Assembly: GCA_002835675.1 (NCBI GenBank)
Contig: PIZR01000001.1
Coordinates: 268,659 to 332,658 of the forward strand
From: Bacillus sp. BA3
GTDB taxonomy: Bacteria > Bacillota > Bacilli > Bacillales > DSM-1321
Direction of reading: 5' to 3'
DNA length: 64,000 nt
The position numbers were made by a program, and so were the translations under genes. This document shows, one piece after another, positions 18,526 to 27,497 of the stretch (position 1 is its first letter; each line of letters begins with the position of its first letter). Below the pieces are notes generated by a model. It did no database searches. It saw nothing but the letters and a program-made list of their open reading frames with translations, and had not been told where the DNA came from.

Positions 18526-18863
18526 TTAAATTTTAATAACTCTCTAAGTGAAAAGTTTAAAGAATTTTGTAGAACACCCGAACAGGAAGTAACCAATTAA
18601 TTAGAGTCAATCAAATATTTTGATTGATGCATCAGAGAATATATTCCTCGTGTAGTAAGTTAATAATCCTAACCTGAAGGGGGGTGAGTTTATTCCGTGC
18701 TTTATCACTGGAATTCGCGAAATGTAACAGTAAAATGTATTTCTCAAAGTTTAATTGATATTCCCTAGACTTGTGATGTTCATGGACGTTTAATGAAGGA
18801 ACAGATGACCCTAATCATTAGAACAGCCTATGAATTTGTAAATTCTGTTTTGTTTTTTCTAAG

Positions 18864-18943
18864 GAGGAAGCTCGAAATACTATTGGGCAAGAGATTCACT
18901 TAGATGGTGGTAAAAGCTTAGGAGCAAGAAAGGTACTAATCTA
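18864..18943 (+). pseudogene. remnant of an SDR C terminus
   Basis: One frame reads EEARNTIGQEIHLDGGKSL, matching the C-terminal ITGQxIxVDGG signature of SDRs, with no start codon or Rossmann domain upstream. The rest of the gap (18526-18999) is stop-rich. It is the residue of a deleted dehydrogenase gene between the sigma-54 promoter and the CoA-transferase. Confidence 0.65.
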
Positions 18944-18999
18944 TAGAATGAAAAAAAACGCTAATTACCAAAAATTAGACTGATAAGGAGAAGATAAAA

Positions 19000-20187
19000 A
19001 TGCAATCATCCTTGGAAGGTATTAAAGTACTTGATTTATCAAGAACACTAGCTGGTCCATTTTGCACCATGTTGCTTGGAGACATGGGAGCAGATGTGAT
19101 AAAGGTAGAGCAGCCTGGGATGGGAGATGAGTCAAGACGCTTCACTCCTCCAACATGGAACGGTGAAAGCTGCTATTATCTTACATCAAACCGAAACAAA
19201 CGAAGTATTACGGTTGATCTAAAAAGTACAGAGGGAAGGGAAATCATATATAAATTAGCAAAAGACGCGGATATTTTAGTAGAAAACTATAGAACAGGAA
19301 CACTTGAAAAGCTCGGTTTAGGGTATGAAACATTAAAAGAAATAAATCCCCGTTTGGTGTACTGTTCAATATCGGGATTCGGTAGAACAGGCCCCGAAAG
19401 GTTTAGAGCGGGCTATGACCTTCTGTTGCAAGGGTTTGGAGGACTAATGAGTATTACAGGTGATGCTGACAGGGCACCGGCAAAAGCAGGGATGTCCATC
19501 GTGGATTTGACAACGGGTATGTTTGCTGTTTATGGAATTCTAAGTGCATTATTCTCTACACAAAAAACAGGAAAAGGACAGTTTGTCGATGTAAGTTTGC
19601 TTGATGGGCAAATTGTTTTGTTAAATCATTTGGCAACCGGATACATGGCAACAGGTAGCCCTGCTGGAAGAATGGGATCCGCTCATCCTTCAATTGTTCC
19701 TTATCAATCGTTCAGGACTAAGGACATGGATATCATATTGGCAGTAGCCAATGATGGATTATGGACAAAATGTTGCCATGCTTTAGAATGGATGGATTTA
19801 CTGGCAGATTCCCGTTTTACAACAAATGTCAATCGAGTTACCCATCGCACAGAACTCGTAAAAATCATTTCTGAGAGAATGATTACGATGGAAAGCAAAG
19901 AGGTTTTTGAAAGGCTAAACAGAGCCGGGGTTCCGTGCGGTCCTATACACACCATAGAACAAATACTTAATCACCCTCAAGTTCATTCAAGGGAAATGTT
20001 GATTGAAATTGAACATCCTATTGTGAAAAATTTAAAAGTTCCCGGATTCCCGGTTAAATTATCAAATACACCTGCTAACCTTCGACGTTACCCACCTTTG
20101 CTCGGGGAACATACAGAAGAAGTATTAGATGAACTTGGTTACTCTACAACCCAAATTAAAAAACTAAAAAGCGGGAAGGTGATTTGA
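19000..20187 (+). CDS. class III CoA-transferase (CaiB/BaiF family)
   Basis: A 395-residue class III CoA-transferase. It begins LEGIKVLDLSRTLAGPFC, with LGDMGADVIKVEQPGMGDESR, NRNKRSITVDLKS, YCSISGFGRTGP and GYDLLLQGFGGLMSITG, where the Asp of GYD is the expected acyl-anhydride/thioester nucleophile of formyl-CoA transferase-type enzymes. It also has GKGQFVDVSLLDGQI and GVPCGPIHTIEQI. It would transfer CoA from a donor thioester to the carboxylic substrate. AAGGAGAAG precedes ATG 19000. Unlike the copies at 8583 and 35456 it lacks GHDxNY, so it is a true transferase type. A palindrome follows 26 bp after the stop. Confidence 0.9.
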   Translation: MQSSLEGIKVLDLSRTLAGPFCTMLLGDMGADVIKVEQPGMGDESRRFTPPTWNGESCYYLTSNRNKRSITVDLKSTEGREIIYKLAKDADILVENYRTGTLEKLGLGYETLKEINPRLVYCSISGFGRTGPERFRAGYDLLLQGFGGLMSITGDADRAPAKAGMSIVDLTTGMFAVYGILSALFSTQKTGKGQFVDVSLLDGQIVLLNHLATGYMATGSPAGRMGSAHPSIVPYQSFRTKDMDIILAVANDGLWTKCCHALEWMDLLADSRFTTNVNRVTHRTELVKIISERMITMESKEVFERLNRAGVPCGPIHTIEQILNHPQVHSREMLIEIEHPIVKNLKVPGFPVKLSNTPANLRRYPPLLGEHTEEVLDELGYSTTQIKKLKSGKVI

Positions 20188-20213
20188 CTTAGAATTCAAA
20201 ACTAAAGTCGGTA

Positions 20214-20233
20214 TATCTTGTCTAGACAAGATA
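20214..20233. promoter_or_regulatory. 20-bp perfect palindrome, GntR/HutC-operator-like
   Basis: TATCTTGTCTAGACAAGATA is a perfect palindrome. Its core GTCTAGAC matches the GTMTAKAC consensus reported for HutC-subfamily GntR regulators. It may be an operator for the MFS gene 315 bp downstream. No GntR gene is in the window. With no T run it is a poor terminator. Confidence 0.45.
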
Positions 20234-20548
20234 GATTTTGTGGCTGAATTGGTAGAGATTCAAAACTCCAAATTACTTTATTGATATGGATTTCTTAGAT
20301 ACAACTTCATCGAAAACCGTCAGTTAATAAATCTAAAATGTTAAATGCATGTATGGTAGCCATCTTTGTGAGCACGGATTTGAGCCGAGGTCCACATTTC
20401 CGTAACCTTCCGTATTTGGGTGTAATGGAAGCGGTACAGGCAGGTTGCATTACGCCCCAATACCTAGCCTTGGACAGAAACCATTCGTCTTTGAAACTAA
20501 TAAGGTGTATCAAATAAAATATAGTGTGTAAAAAAGGAGGGTGTTTTT
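20234..20548. other. gap with an unassigned open stretch
   Basis: Between about 20331 and 20516 one + frame stays open (it includes GPHFRNLPYLGVMEAVQAG) and its GC content is a little higher than the flanks. It has no good ribosome site and matches no family I recognise; it is probably gene debris. AAAAGGAGGG near 20535 is the ribosome site of the next gene. Confidence 0.3.
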
Positions 20549-21817
20549 ATGGAAAAAGCTCAATCAAATCGCAAATGGATTGTTGTGTTCATCGCCTGTT
20601 TTCTAGGTTTAGTGGTAGATGGAATGGATTTACAAATCCTATCTTTAACTCTTCCTGCTTTAATGGAAGAATTCCAAATTTCTAAAACACAAGCGGGAAT
20701 CATCAGCACATGGTCTTTAATTGGCATGGCAACTGGCGGAATCATAGGTGGCTGGTTATCTGACCGATTTGGTCGGGTACGGATGGCAACCTATATGATG
20801 GTACTTTTCTCTGTTGGTACTGCTTTACTTGGCCTAGTGCAAACCTACGAGCAATTTATCCTCATTCGTTTTATATCTGCTATTGGGATAGGAGCAGAAT
20901 ATTCTATAGTCACGATGCTTATGGCTGAATATGTACCAACGAAAAAACGAACGACTATTTTGGGTTCATTACAAGCGGCTTATTCAGTTGGATACTTAGT
21001 AGCAGCCTTATTGGCAGGAGCGATCTTGCCGATTTTCGGATGGCGACCTCTTTATTTTATATCTATTGTTCCTGTAATTTTGGCAATTTATATTAGATTA
21101 AAGATACCAGAACCAAAAGGATGGATAGAAGCAAAGCAACAACCTAAAAAAACCAAGAAAAATGAATGGTTTACAATCTTCAACGATCCGAAAACAAGAG
21201 TGGTTTTCCTGTTCTGGATCCTTACTTCAACCTTTTTACAGTTTGGTTATTATGGTGTAGGGACTTGGTTACCTACCTATATTGTAGATGAATTAGGATT
21301 CGATTTTAAAAAGATGACAGGGTATCTTGTAGGAAGCTATGCAGCAATGATCTTAGGTAAAATTCTTGCTGGTTGGTTAGCAGATCGATTTGGGCGTCGA
21401 AATGTGTATATTATGGGAGGTATATCTACAGCAATTTTCTTACCGGTCATTTATTTGTATAACACACCAGCTAATATCATTGTATTACTTACAATTCTTG
21501 GGTTCCTCTATGGGGCACAATATGGCATAAATTCAACGTACATGAGTGAAAGTTTCCCAACACATATTCGAGGTACCGCTGTAGGAGGAGCATATAATAT
21601 CGGGCGATTTGGTGCAGCGATTGCACCTATTACAATAGGGATAATCGCGGAATCCCAATCAATCGGATTAGGCTTAGCAATGCTTGGTATAGCTTATGCA
21701 TTGTCCGGAATAATTCCTTGGTTGTTTATCCGAGAAAAAATGTATGATCCGTTTGAAAATAAAGTAAATGCACCTTTTGAACAAAAAGAAAGCGCTTCTA
21801 AAAACCATACTATTTGA
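20549..21817 (+). CDS. MFS transporter, aromatic acid:H+ symporter-like
   Basis: A 422-residue major facilitator with 12 predicted membrane segments. The Asp motif DGMDLQILSLTLPALMEEF in helix 1 and GGWLSDRFGRVRM between helices 2 and 3 are typical of the aromatic acid:proton symporter branch; the repeat motif WLADRFGRRNVY is in the second half, and a charged loop lies near residue 200. It probably imports an organic acid with protons. AAAAGGAGGG precedes ATG 20549. The substrate could be the acid activated by the neighbouring CoA-transferases or ligases. Confidence 0.88.
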   Translation: MEKAQSNRKWIVVFIACFLGLVVDGMDLQILSLTLPALMEEFQISKTQAGIISTWSLIGMATGGIIGGWLSDRFGRVRMATYMMVLFSVGTALLGLVQTYEQFILIRFISAIGIGAEYSIVTMLMAEYVPTKKRTTILGSLQAAYSVGYLVAALLAGAILPIFGWRPLYFISIVPVILAIYIRLKIPEPKGWIEAKQQPKKTKKNEWFTIFNDPKTRVVFLFWILTSTFLQFGYYGVGTWLPTYIVDELGFDFKKMTGYLVGSYAAMILGKILAGWLADRFGRRNVYIMGGISTAIFLPVIYLYNTPANIIVLLTILGFLYGAQYGINSTYMSESFPTHIRGTAVGGAYNIGRFGAAIAPITIGIIAESQSIGLGLAMLGIAYALSGIIPWLFIREKMYDPFENKVNAPFEQKESASKNHTI

Positions 21818-21928
21818 GTGTATATTCAGTCCTTCATTTTTGCACTTTGCAAAGAGTGATTCTATATAAGTAATAAATTTCTATGGATTGAGAAGTCGTA
21901 ATATTCGGAATGGAAGGGAGGTTTAGTA

Positions 21929-22053
21929 TGCCAAGTGGAATTAAAGTTTTGGATCTGTCCCGTATACATCCTTGACCTGTCTTGTTGTTCTCTTATATCT
22001 GTAATTACAGGGCAGAAGTGTTTGAGATTGAGGAGCTGGAAATCGCGAATTAG
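21929..22053 (+). pseudogene. remnant N terminus of a CaiB/BaiF CoA-transferase
   Basis: Behind a good GGAGGT site, an ATG at 21929 opens SGIKVLDLSRIHP then hits a stop; the following residues in the shifted or read-through frame (RAEVFEIEELE) match the GAEVIKIEEPE segment of class III CoA-transferases such as the gene at 35456. The rest of the gene is gone. Confidence 0.75.
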
Positions 22054-22185
22054 TCTCGAGGGAATCAGAAATTTATAAAAGAATTGAAACCATGCATTTT
22101 AATCGATATAAGAACAAATTGTAGGGTTTACAAGTAAGTGGCATATTAAGGGAACAGATTTATAGAGTATAGAAGTTTATCTTGT

Positions 22186-22223
22186 TGTCTGAATTATGAC
22201 ACTCTTGTGTTTAATTTAACACA
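22186..22223. promoter_or_regulatory. paired enhancer-like dyads
   Basis: TGTGTTTAATTTAACACA at 22206-22223 is a perfect 18-bp dyad of the TGT-N12-ACA form. A poorer copy, TGTCTGAATTATGACACT, lies 20 bp upstream at 22186. The good site is centred about 92 bp before the -24 GG of the next promoter. Confidence 0.55.
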
Positions 22224-22304
22224 GTCAAGTGTACATTTTTTATTATGTTTAGCTGTGATTAATGTAAAGTAATCTTCATAGAACCATATTTTCACTTCGC
22301 CGTA

Positions 22305-22321
22305 TTGGCATAATAATTGCA
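22305..22321 (+). promoter_or_regulatory. sigma-54 (-24/-12) promoter
   Basis: TTGGCATAATAATTGCA, with GG and GC 10 bp apart, matches the sigma-54 consensus. The next intact gene is nearly 1 kb away; the space between holds the debris of at least one gene, so this promoter has probably lost its original first gene and may now drive the MFS gene at 23272 through a long leader. Confidence 0.7.
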
Positions 22322-23271
22322 TCTATATAAGTAGTCAAATGATAGTCATCATTTCTCAATTAGATAACTAGATTAACTCCTATGCAGACTTTGGCTATTA
22401 TTTGACAGTAAAAACTATTTTTCCACCATGATCAATGACTGTTAACCAATTTTTTATTCGTTTTTTTGAAAGCGGTATCAGTGGAATGGGAAATCCATAG
22501 GAGGTGAGAAAAAATCCTTTTTTCACAATTGAAAAAGTGTCGGTATAAAACAGTAGTGAAATTTTGAAAGATGGATTTTTTACTGAATAAGAAAGGGGAA
22601 TAGAACTTATGAAAAGAGTATTTAAAATTCGTTCCTGCTATCGGTAGATCCATCCTAATTTAAATTGAAAGTTATCTGAATAAGGAACAGGCAGGACTGG
22701 ATGAAATCACGAAATAAATTTTTTTAGATAAACAGATTATGACATTGTTAAGAAATGGGATGGGTACGATAGGGCCAAATCTAAATGATGATTATACAAA
22801 ACAATTCCAGAAAGAGTAATCGTTTTGAACTCATATAACCAAGGGTTTTTTTCTAAAGGTGTTCCTGAACCCTTTACGGAAAAAGGATTGATAGAAAAAT
22901 TCAAGACTTTGTGGCATGGAGTATCTATAGAAGAAAACCAAAATCTAAAAAGACAAACATGGAAGTTAAAAAGAAGTTTCTTCCATAGATAAATCACACC
23001 TTTTAGTATTAATAACATTTTGTATTGTAAAGAACACTAAATAAACTGAATGCAAACATGTAATTTAATTAATTCTAACGAACTCATTTGAATATTGCCT
23101 TCATCATGTGAATGATGTAAATCCTCTAATTAGAAGGTTGAGTATGAGTATGTTGGAAATAAATTACTGGTTTTTACTAAAGCATTCTGAAAGGTTAATA
23201 TCATTCACTTTTAACTTAATTACGTGGTGGTAAATAAAATATAATGTTAATAGTCGAGGAGTGATTTTATT
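22322..23271. other. 950-bp decayed region between promoter and MFS gene
   Basis: No intact gene. Several ribosome-site-plus-ATG combinations (for example GAAAGGGG before ATG 22609) lead quickly to stops. A recognisable fragment near 22806-22930 is listed separately. Confidence 0.5.
22806..22930 (+). pseudogene. fragment resembling the C terminus of a MmgE/PrpD-family protein
   Basis: One frame reads FSKGVPEPFTEKGLIEKFKT, similar to the KGxPxNPLTxEELxxKF ending of MmgE/PrpD (2-methylcitrate dehydratase family) proteins. The upstream part is full of stops. The assignment rests on a short motif and is tentative. Confidence 0.4.
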
Positions 23272-24543
23272 ATGCGTTGGGCTATCCTTGCTTTTATGTT
23301 TTTTCTTTATGTAATTAATTTCGCAGATAAGGCAATTGCTGGGTATGCTGCTGTATCTATTACAGAAGAATTTGGACTTACACCCTTACAGTGGGGATTA
23401 GTAGGGAGTAGCTTTTTCTGGTCATTTGTTATATCGAATATATTTGGCAGTACTCTATCGGACAGGTTTGGAACTAGGAAAATGATCACGATTATGGCGA
23501 TTTCTTGGACAATTCTACAGTTTGGAGCATTCGCTATAACAAATCTACAATTACTTATAGCCTATCGAATTTTATTAGGTATTTTCGAAGGCCCTTTTTT
23601 TGCAACTGCAATTGCCCAATTAAATCATTGGTTTCCAGCAAAGTCACGAGGAATGGCCACTTCCATTCTTAATTTTGGAGGGGTTGTAGGCGGGCTTGTA
23701 TGTGCACCCATACTGGTTTATTTGATTGAAACTTTCGGTTGGAAAATATCCTTTGGGTCATTAGGTTTTGTAAGTCTCCTCTGGACAATTTTATGGGTCT
23801 GGCTAGGTAAAGAACGGCCGGATGAAAGTAGTGAAGAGGTTGCTAAAGCACCTATTATTAAGGAAAAAGAGAATTTAAAGACCATCCTTTCAAGTATGTT
23901 TTCTTTAACATTTTTAGTCACTCTTTTTGCTGGGTTTACAGTTTATTGGTACCTCTCTTGGATTCAAGTTTGGATGCCTTCTTTCCTTATTAAAGCAAAG
24001 GCACTTTCAACATCTGAAATGAGTTATGTAGCTTCGTTGACTGGACTTTTAGCAGGGTTAGTTACCATATCTATTTCCATTTTTTCAGATTACTTATTTA
24101 AGAAAAATTCCAGTTATCGAAAATCTCGTGTGTTAGTTGCTGGATTTACATTTTTTATTGGAGCAGCCCTTTTTTATTCTATGACTGAAATTCATTCTAT
24201 TGCTTGGACGATCGCTGTTCTTATTTTAGGGAAAGGTTGTCTTTCTGCTGTATTTGTTATGGGACCACATATATCAAGCAGCCTACTTCCCCAGCGTACA
24301 TCTTTAATGATTGGAACATTTGCAGGGGTTTCTACAATTGCGGGTGTTGTCGGGCCTATTGTCAGTGGTAATTTAGTACAGGCGGCAGGTAAAGATATTG
24401 TTCAGGGATATGATAATACTATTCTAATGGTTGTAGGCCTATCGATAATCGCCGGCATCTTACTCATTGCTTTTGCTAAACCAGACAATGAAGTTAAAAA
24501 GAAACAAAAACTTATGGATGAAACAGAACAACAAGCATTGTAA
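23272..24543 (+). CDS. MFS transporter, anion:cation symporter-like
   Basis: A 423-residue major facilitator with 12 predicted membrane segments. It opens RWAILAFMFFLYVINFADKA, the pattern of the anion:cation symporter branch (RWxI…INYxDR), and has GSTLSDRFGTRKM between helices 2 and 3 and FEGPFFATAIAQLNHWFP in helix 4. A likely role is uptake of a carboxylate or sugar acid. The start ATG 23272 follows GAGGAGTG. A nitronate monooxygenase-like gene begins 88 bp after it, possibly in the same transcript. Confidence 0.87.
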   Translation: MRWAILAFMFFLYVINFADKAIAGYAAVSITEEFGLTPLQWGLVGSSFFWSFVISNIFGSTLSDRFGTRKMITIMAISWTILQFGAFAITNLQLLIAYRILLGIFEGPFFATAIAQLNHWFPAKSRGMATSILNFGGVVGGLVCAPILVYLIETFGWKISFGSLGFVSLLWTILWVWLGKERPDESSEEVAKAPIIKEKENLKTILSSMFSLTFLVTLFAGFTVYWYLSWIQVWMPSFLIKAKALSTSEMSYVASLTGLLAGLVTISISIFSDYLFKKNSSYRKSRVLVAGFTFFIGAALFYSMTEIHSIAWTIAVLILGKGCLSAVFVMGPHISSSLLPQRTSLMIGTFAGVSTIAGVVGPIVSGNLVQAAGKDIVQGYDNTILMVVGLSIIAGILLIAFAKPDNEVKKKQKLMDETEQQAL

Positions 24544-24631
24544 ATGATTGAAATTGGGAAGGGACCAATTCTATTATTAACTTCTGTGGTACTTGTGGAT
24601 TTAAAATCTATCAAAAGAGAGGGTAAAAATC

Positions 24632-25603
24632 ATGACAAATGCTAAATTAGATTTACTTTTGGACAATACAAGGTTGCCTGTTATTTGTGCACCAATGTTT
24701 CTTGTTTCAGGTACAGAATTAGTTATTGAAGCTTGTAAATCAGGAATAATCGGTTCGTTCCCTTTATTAAATGCTAGGACTGGGGAAATTTTAGAAGGGT
24801 GGATGAAACAAATAAAAAGAGATCTGGAAGAAGCACAAACTTTAAACCCTGACAAGATAATTGCCCCATGGGCTGTAAACCTTAATGTTCATAAATCAAA
24901 TAAACGGTATGAAGCAGATTTAGAACTAATTAAACAATACAAACCACCGATTGTCATTACTTCATTAGGAAAGCCAGAAGCAATTGTTAGTATTGTTCAT
25001 GAATATGGTGGGCTTGTTTTCGCTGATGTAGCCACACTTGCTCATGCCAAAAAAGCAGCTGAAACAGGTGTTGATGGATTAGTACTAGTGTGTAATGGTG
25101 CTGGAGGACATGGAGGGACTATCAATCCAATTGCATTTATAGGTGCAGTTAAAAAGTTCTGGAATGGAATTACTCTTCTTTCAGGCTGTATCACTAACGG
25201 TCAAGACATACTAGCAGCCAAAGCATTAGGAGCAGATTTTGCTTATATGGGTACTAGATTTATTGCAACGGAAGAAAGTAACGCTAAAGAAGAATATCAA
25301 AAGATGGTGACTGATTCAACAGTCGAAGATATTATTTATACAGATGCTTTTAGCGGAGTAAATGCAAATTATCTTGTTCCTAGTATTAAAAAGGCAGGCC
25401 TTGATCCAAAACGACTTAAGAGTAAAGAGACTGTTGATGTATCTCATTCCGATGCTAAAGCATGGAAAGACATTTGGTCTGCTGGTCAGGGAGTAGGTAT
25501 GATTGAGGAAATTCTACCAATCGCTCAAATAGTCAATGAACTCGAGGTGGAGTATGAAAAAGCATTATCTACACTAATTTCAACTAAAAAAATTCAGTGT
25601 TAA
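24632..25603 (+). CDS. nitronate monooxygenase-like FMN protein (2-nitropropane dioxygenase family)
   Basis: A 323-residue TIM-barrel flavoprotein of the NMO/FabK family. VICAPMFLVSG starts the barrel, then FADVATLAHAKKAAETGVDG, the FMN-phosphate loop CNGAGGHGG, LSGCITNGQDILAAKALGAD and YMGTRFIATEES. Members oxidise alkyl nitronates or reduce enoyl thioesters; some in CoA-degradation clusters have unknown roles. AGAGAGGG precedes ATG 24632. A strong terminator lies 184 bp downstream, closing the MFS-NMO unit. Whether it handles a nitro compound or an enoyl-CoA cannot be told here. Confidence 0.88.
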   Translation: MTNAKLDLLLDNTRLPVICAPMFLVSGTELVIEACKSGIIGSFPLLNARTGEILEGWMKQIKRDLEEAQTLNPDKIIAPWAVNLNVHKSNKRYEADLELIKQYKPPIVITSLGKPEAIVSIVHEYGGLVFADVATLAHAKKAAETGVDGLVLVCNGAGGHGGTINPIAFIGAVKKFWNGITLLSGCITNGQDILAAKALGADFAYMGTRFIATEESNAKEEYQKMVTDSTVEDIIYTDAFSGVNANYLVPSIKKAGLDPKRLKSKETVDVSHSDAKAWKDIWSAGQGVGMIEEILPIAQIVNELEVEYEKALSTLISTKKIQC

Positions 25604-25786
25604 ATATCGTTACATTAAATCGGTGGGATATGGAAAAAGAGGGGAATGTAATCTGTATTTTTAGAAAGTAAATGAATTCAAGTTAGTTATGATCTGCCAA
25701 GTATTTCCTGGTGGAAAAGAAAAAGTAGTTTGGTCTAACAAAAACACATTTACAATTTTAAAAATATTAATAATATGAAAAATATT

Positions 25787-25831
25787 CCGAATATTGAGTT
25801 CTTTTAAAAGAGTCCAATATTCGGTTTTTTT
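25787..25831 (+). terminator. intrinsic terminator
   Basis: CCGAATATTG (25787-25796) pairs perfectly with CAATATTCGG (25815-25824), with inner pairing through AGTTCTTTT/AAAAGAGT, followed by seven Ts. It ends the MFS-NMO transcript. Confidence 0.85.
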
Positions 25832-26138
25832 CTGTATTCTTTCGCTCAAGCGTTGATCATCTATGTCTTTCTGTTAGGATAGGGGATTTCTTTAGGGATC
25901 AATGGCACTTCCTTGGAACAACTGATTTTTATTCCGTACTTTAACAAATACTTCTACAATTAAATCTCTTTCTTTTGATATTAAATTATTTTTATACTCA
26001 ATTAATTCAATATCTTCCAATTAAGTTCTACATCCAACACCAATTACTTCAAAAGAGTGCCATAACCTATTTGCAATTGTGTAATTTTTGGGGAGTTTTG
26101 CGAAATGAATGATTTTTAGCTAGGTTTACTCGGAATTA
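25832..26138. other. non-coding gap before a sigma-54 promoter
   Basis: AT-rich, stop-rich sequence. I looked for TGT-N12-ACA dyads here and found none, unlike five other sigma-54 promoter regions in the window. Confidence 0.4.
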
Positions 26139-26155
26139 TTGGTATCATTCTTGCA
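26139..26155 (+). promoter_or_regulatory. sigma-54 (-24/-12) promoter for the paired acyl-CoA dehydrogenases
   Basis: TTGGTATCATTCTTGCA has the invariant GG and GC 10 bp apart, with TAT in place of CAC. It lies 185 bp before the first acyl-CoA dehydrogenase. It is a slightly weaker match than the other copies. Confidence 0.58.
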
Positions 26156-26339
26156 TGTTTAATATGTGTATTCCTTAAGAAAACTTGTTATTACCTTATT
26201 TCGCCTCCCTTTACCCTGTTGTTATTGGTCAGGAAATTGATGTTTGTATTAAACGTGTATATCAAAAAGTTATTACAAGCAATGTACTCTTATTCAGATG
26301 AAAAAAGATCTAAAAAATTACGAATGAGGTGGTAAATGA

Positions 26340-27497
26340 ATGAAAGGTTTGCATATACCAGTTGTTCAACTTCCTGAAAAGATAGAAGATTTAAGAAAAG
26401 AAATCAGACAGTTTATAAGTAATGAAATAGATAGTGGAGCAATCGAGCCCAGATGTGATAGCTGGCTGAGTGGGTTTTCGTCAGAGTTTTCAAAGAAAAT
26501 AGGAGAACGAGGCTGGATTGGAATGACTTGGCCAACTAAATATGGTGGAAAGGAACGATCATCCATTGAAAGATTTATTGTTACAGAGGAATTACTAGCA
26601 GCAGGGGCACCGGTTTCTGGTCACTGGATTGCAGATAGACAGTCTGGACCGCTCTTTCTTAAATGTGGAACAGAAGAGCAAAAGCTGTTTTTTTTACCTA
26701 GAATTGCAAAAGGAGAATGTTACTTTTCAATAGGGTTGAGTGAACCTAATGCTGGTTCAGATTTAGCTGGAATACAATCAAGAGCAGTCAGAGTCGACAA
26801 AGGATGGTTATTAAATGGTAGTAAGATTTGGACAAGTGGGGCACATGTTTCTCATTACATGATCACCCTTTGTCGCACCTCTCCTCAAACTCAGGAAAAT
26901 CGTCATGCAGGAATGAGTCAATTAGTTGTAGATTTGTCAGCCCCCGGAGTTACCATACGACCCATTCATTTAATGACAGGTGAACATCATTTTAATGAAG
27001 TGTTTTTTGAAAATGTCTTTATACCAGATGAAATGGTTGTAGGTGAAATTGGAAATGGATGGGCACAAGGGATGGCTGAATTAGCATATGAAAGAAGTGG
27101 TCCTGAACGGATTCTAAGTACTTATCCTCTTCTAAACGAACTAACGAATGAATTAATAGAAAAAGGGGATAAGAAAGGTTTAAATGAGGTTAGTAGAGTG
27201 ATCTCTAGACTGTGGACATTACGAAATATGTCACTTGGAATTGCCCAAATGTTAGAAGAAGGAGTTCCTTCAAATATCATTGCGTCTTTAGTAAAAGATA
27301 TGGGAACAAAATTAGAACAAGAAATTGCAGAAATCACCAGATTGGTTGTAACAGTAATGCCTTCCATTGATTCTGTATACCGATTAGAAAAGTTAATGGC
27401 TCAATCCATACTACAATCACCAGGTTTTACTTTACGTGGTGGTACAACAGAAATACTCCGGGGAATTGTTGCTAAGGGGGTAATCAATAATGAGTGA
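26340..27497 (+). CDS. acyl-CoA dehydrogenase, likely subunit of a heteromeric enzyme
   Basis: A 385-residue acyl-CoA dehydrogenase. It shows GWIGMTWPTKYGG, YFSIGLSEPNAGSDLA for flavin binding, WLLNGSKIWTSGAHVS and the C-terminal LRGGTTEILRGIVAKGV typical of actinobacterial FadE-type enzymes of steroid and dicarboxylate pathways. Its stop overlaps the start of a second acyl-CoA dehydrogenase by 8 bp. Such tightly coupled pairs often form alpha2beta2 enzymes (ChsE1/ChsE2-like) in which FAD sites are shared between subunits. ATG 26340 follows GAGGTGGT, and a sigma-54 promoter lies upstream. Confidence 0.9.
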   Translation: MKGLHIPVVQLPEKIEDLRKEIRQFISNEIDSGAIEPRCDSWLSGFSSEFSKKIGERGWIGMTWPTKYGGKERSSIERFIVTEELLAAGAPVSGHWIADRQSGPLFLKCGTEEQKLFFLPRIAKGECYFSIGLSEPNAGSDLAGIQSRAVRVDKGWLLNGSKIWTSGAHVSHYMITLCRTSPQTQENRHAGMSQLVVDLSAPGVTIRPIHLMTGEHHFNEVFFENVFIPDEMVVGEIGNGWAQGMAELAYERSGPERILSTYPLLNELTNELIEKGDKKGLNEVSRVISRLWTLRNMSLGIAQMLEEGVPSNIIASLVKDMGTKLEQEIAEITRLVVTVMPSIDSVYRLEKLMAQSILQSPGFTLRGGTTEILRGIVAKGVINNE

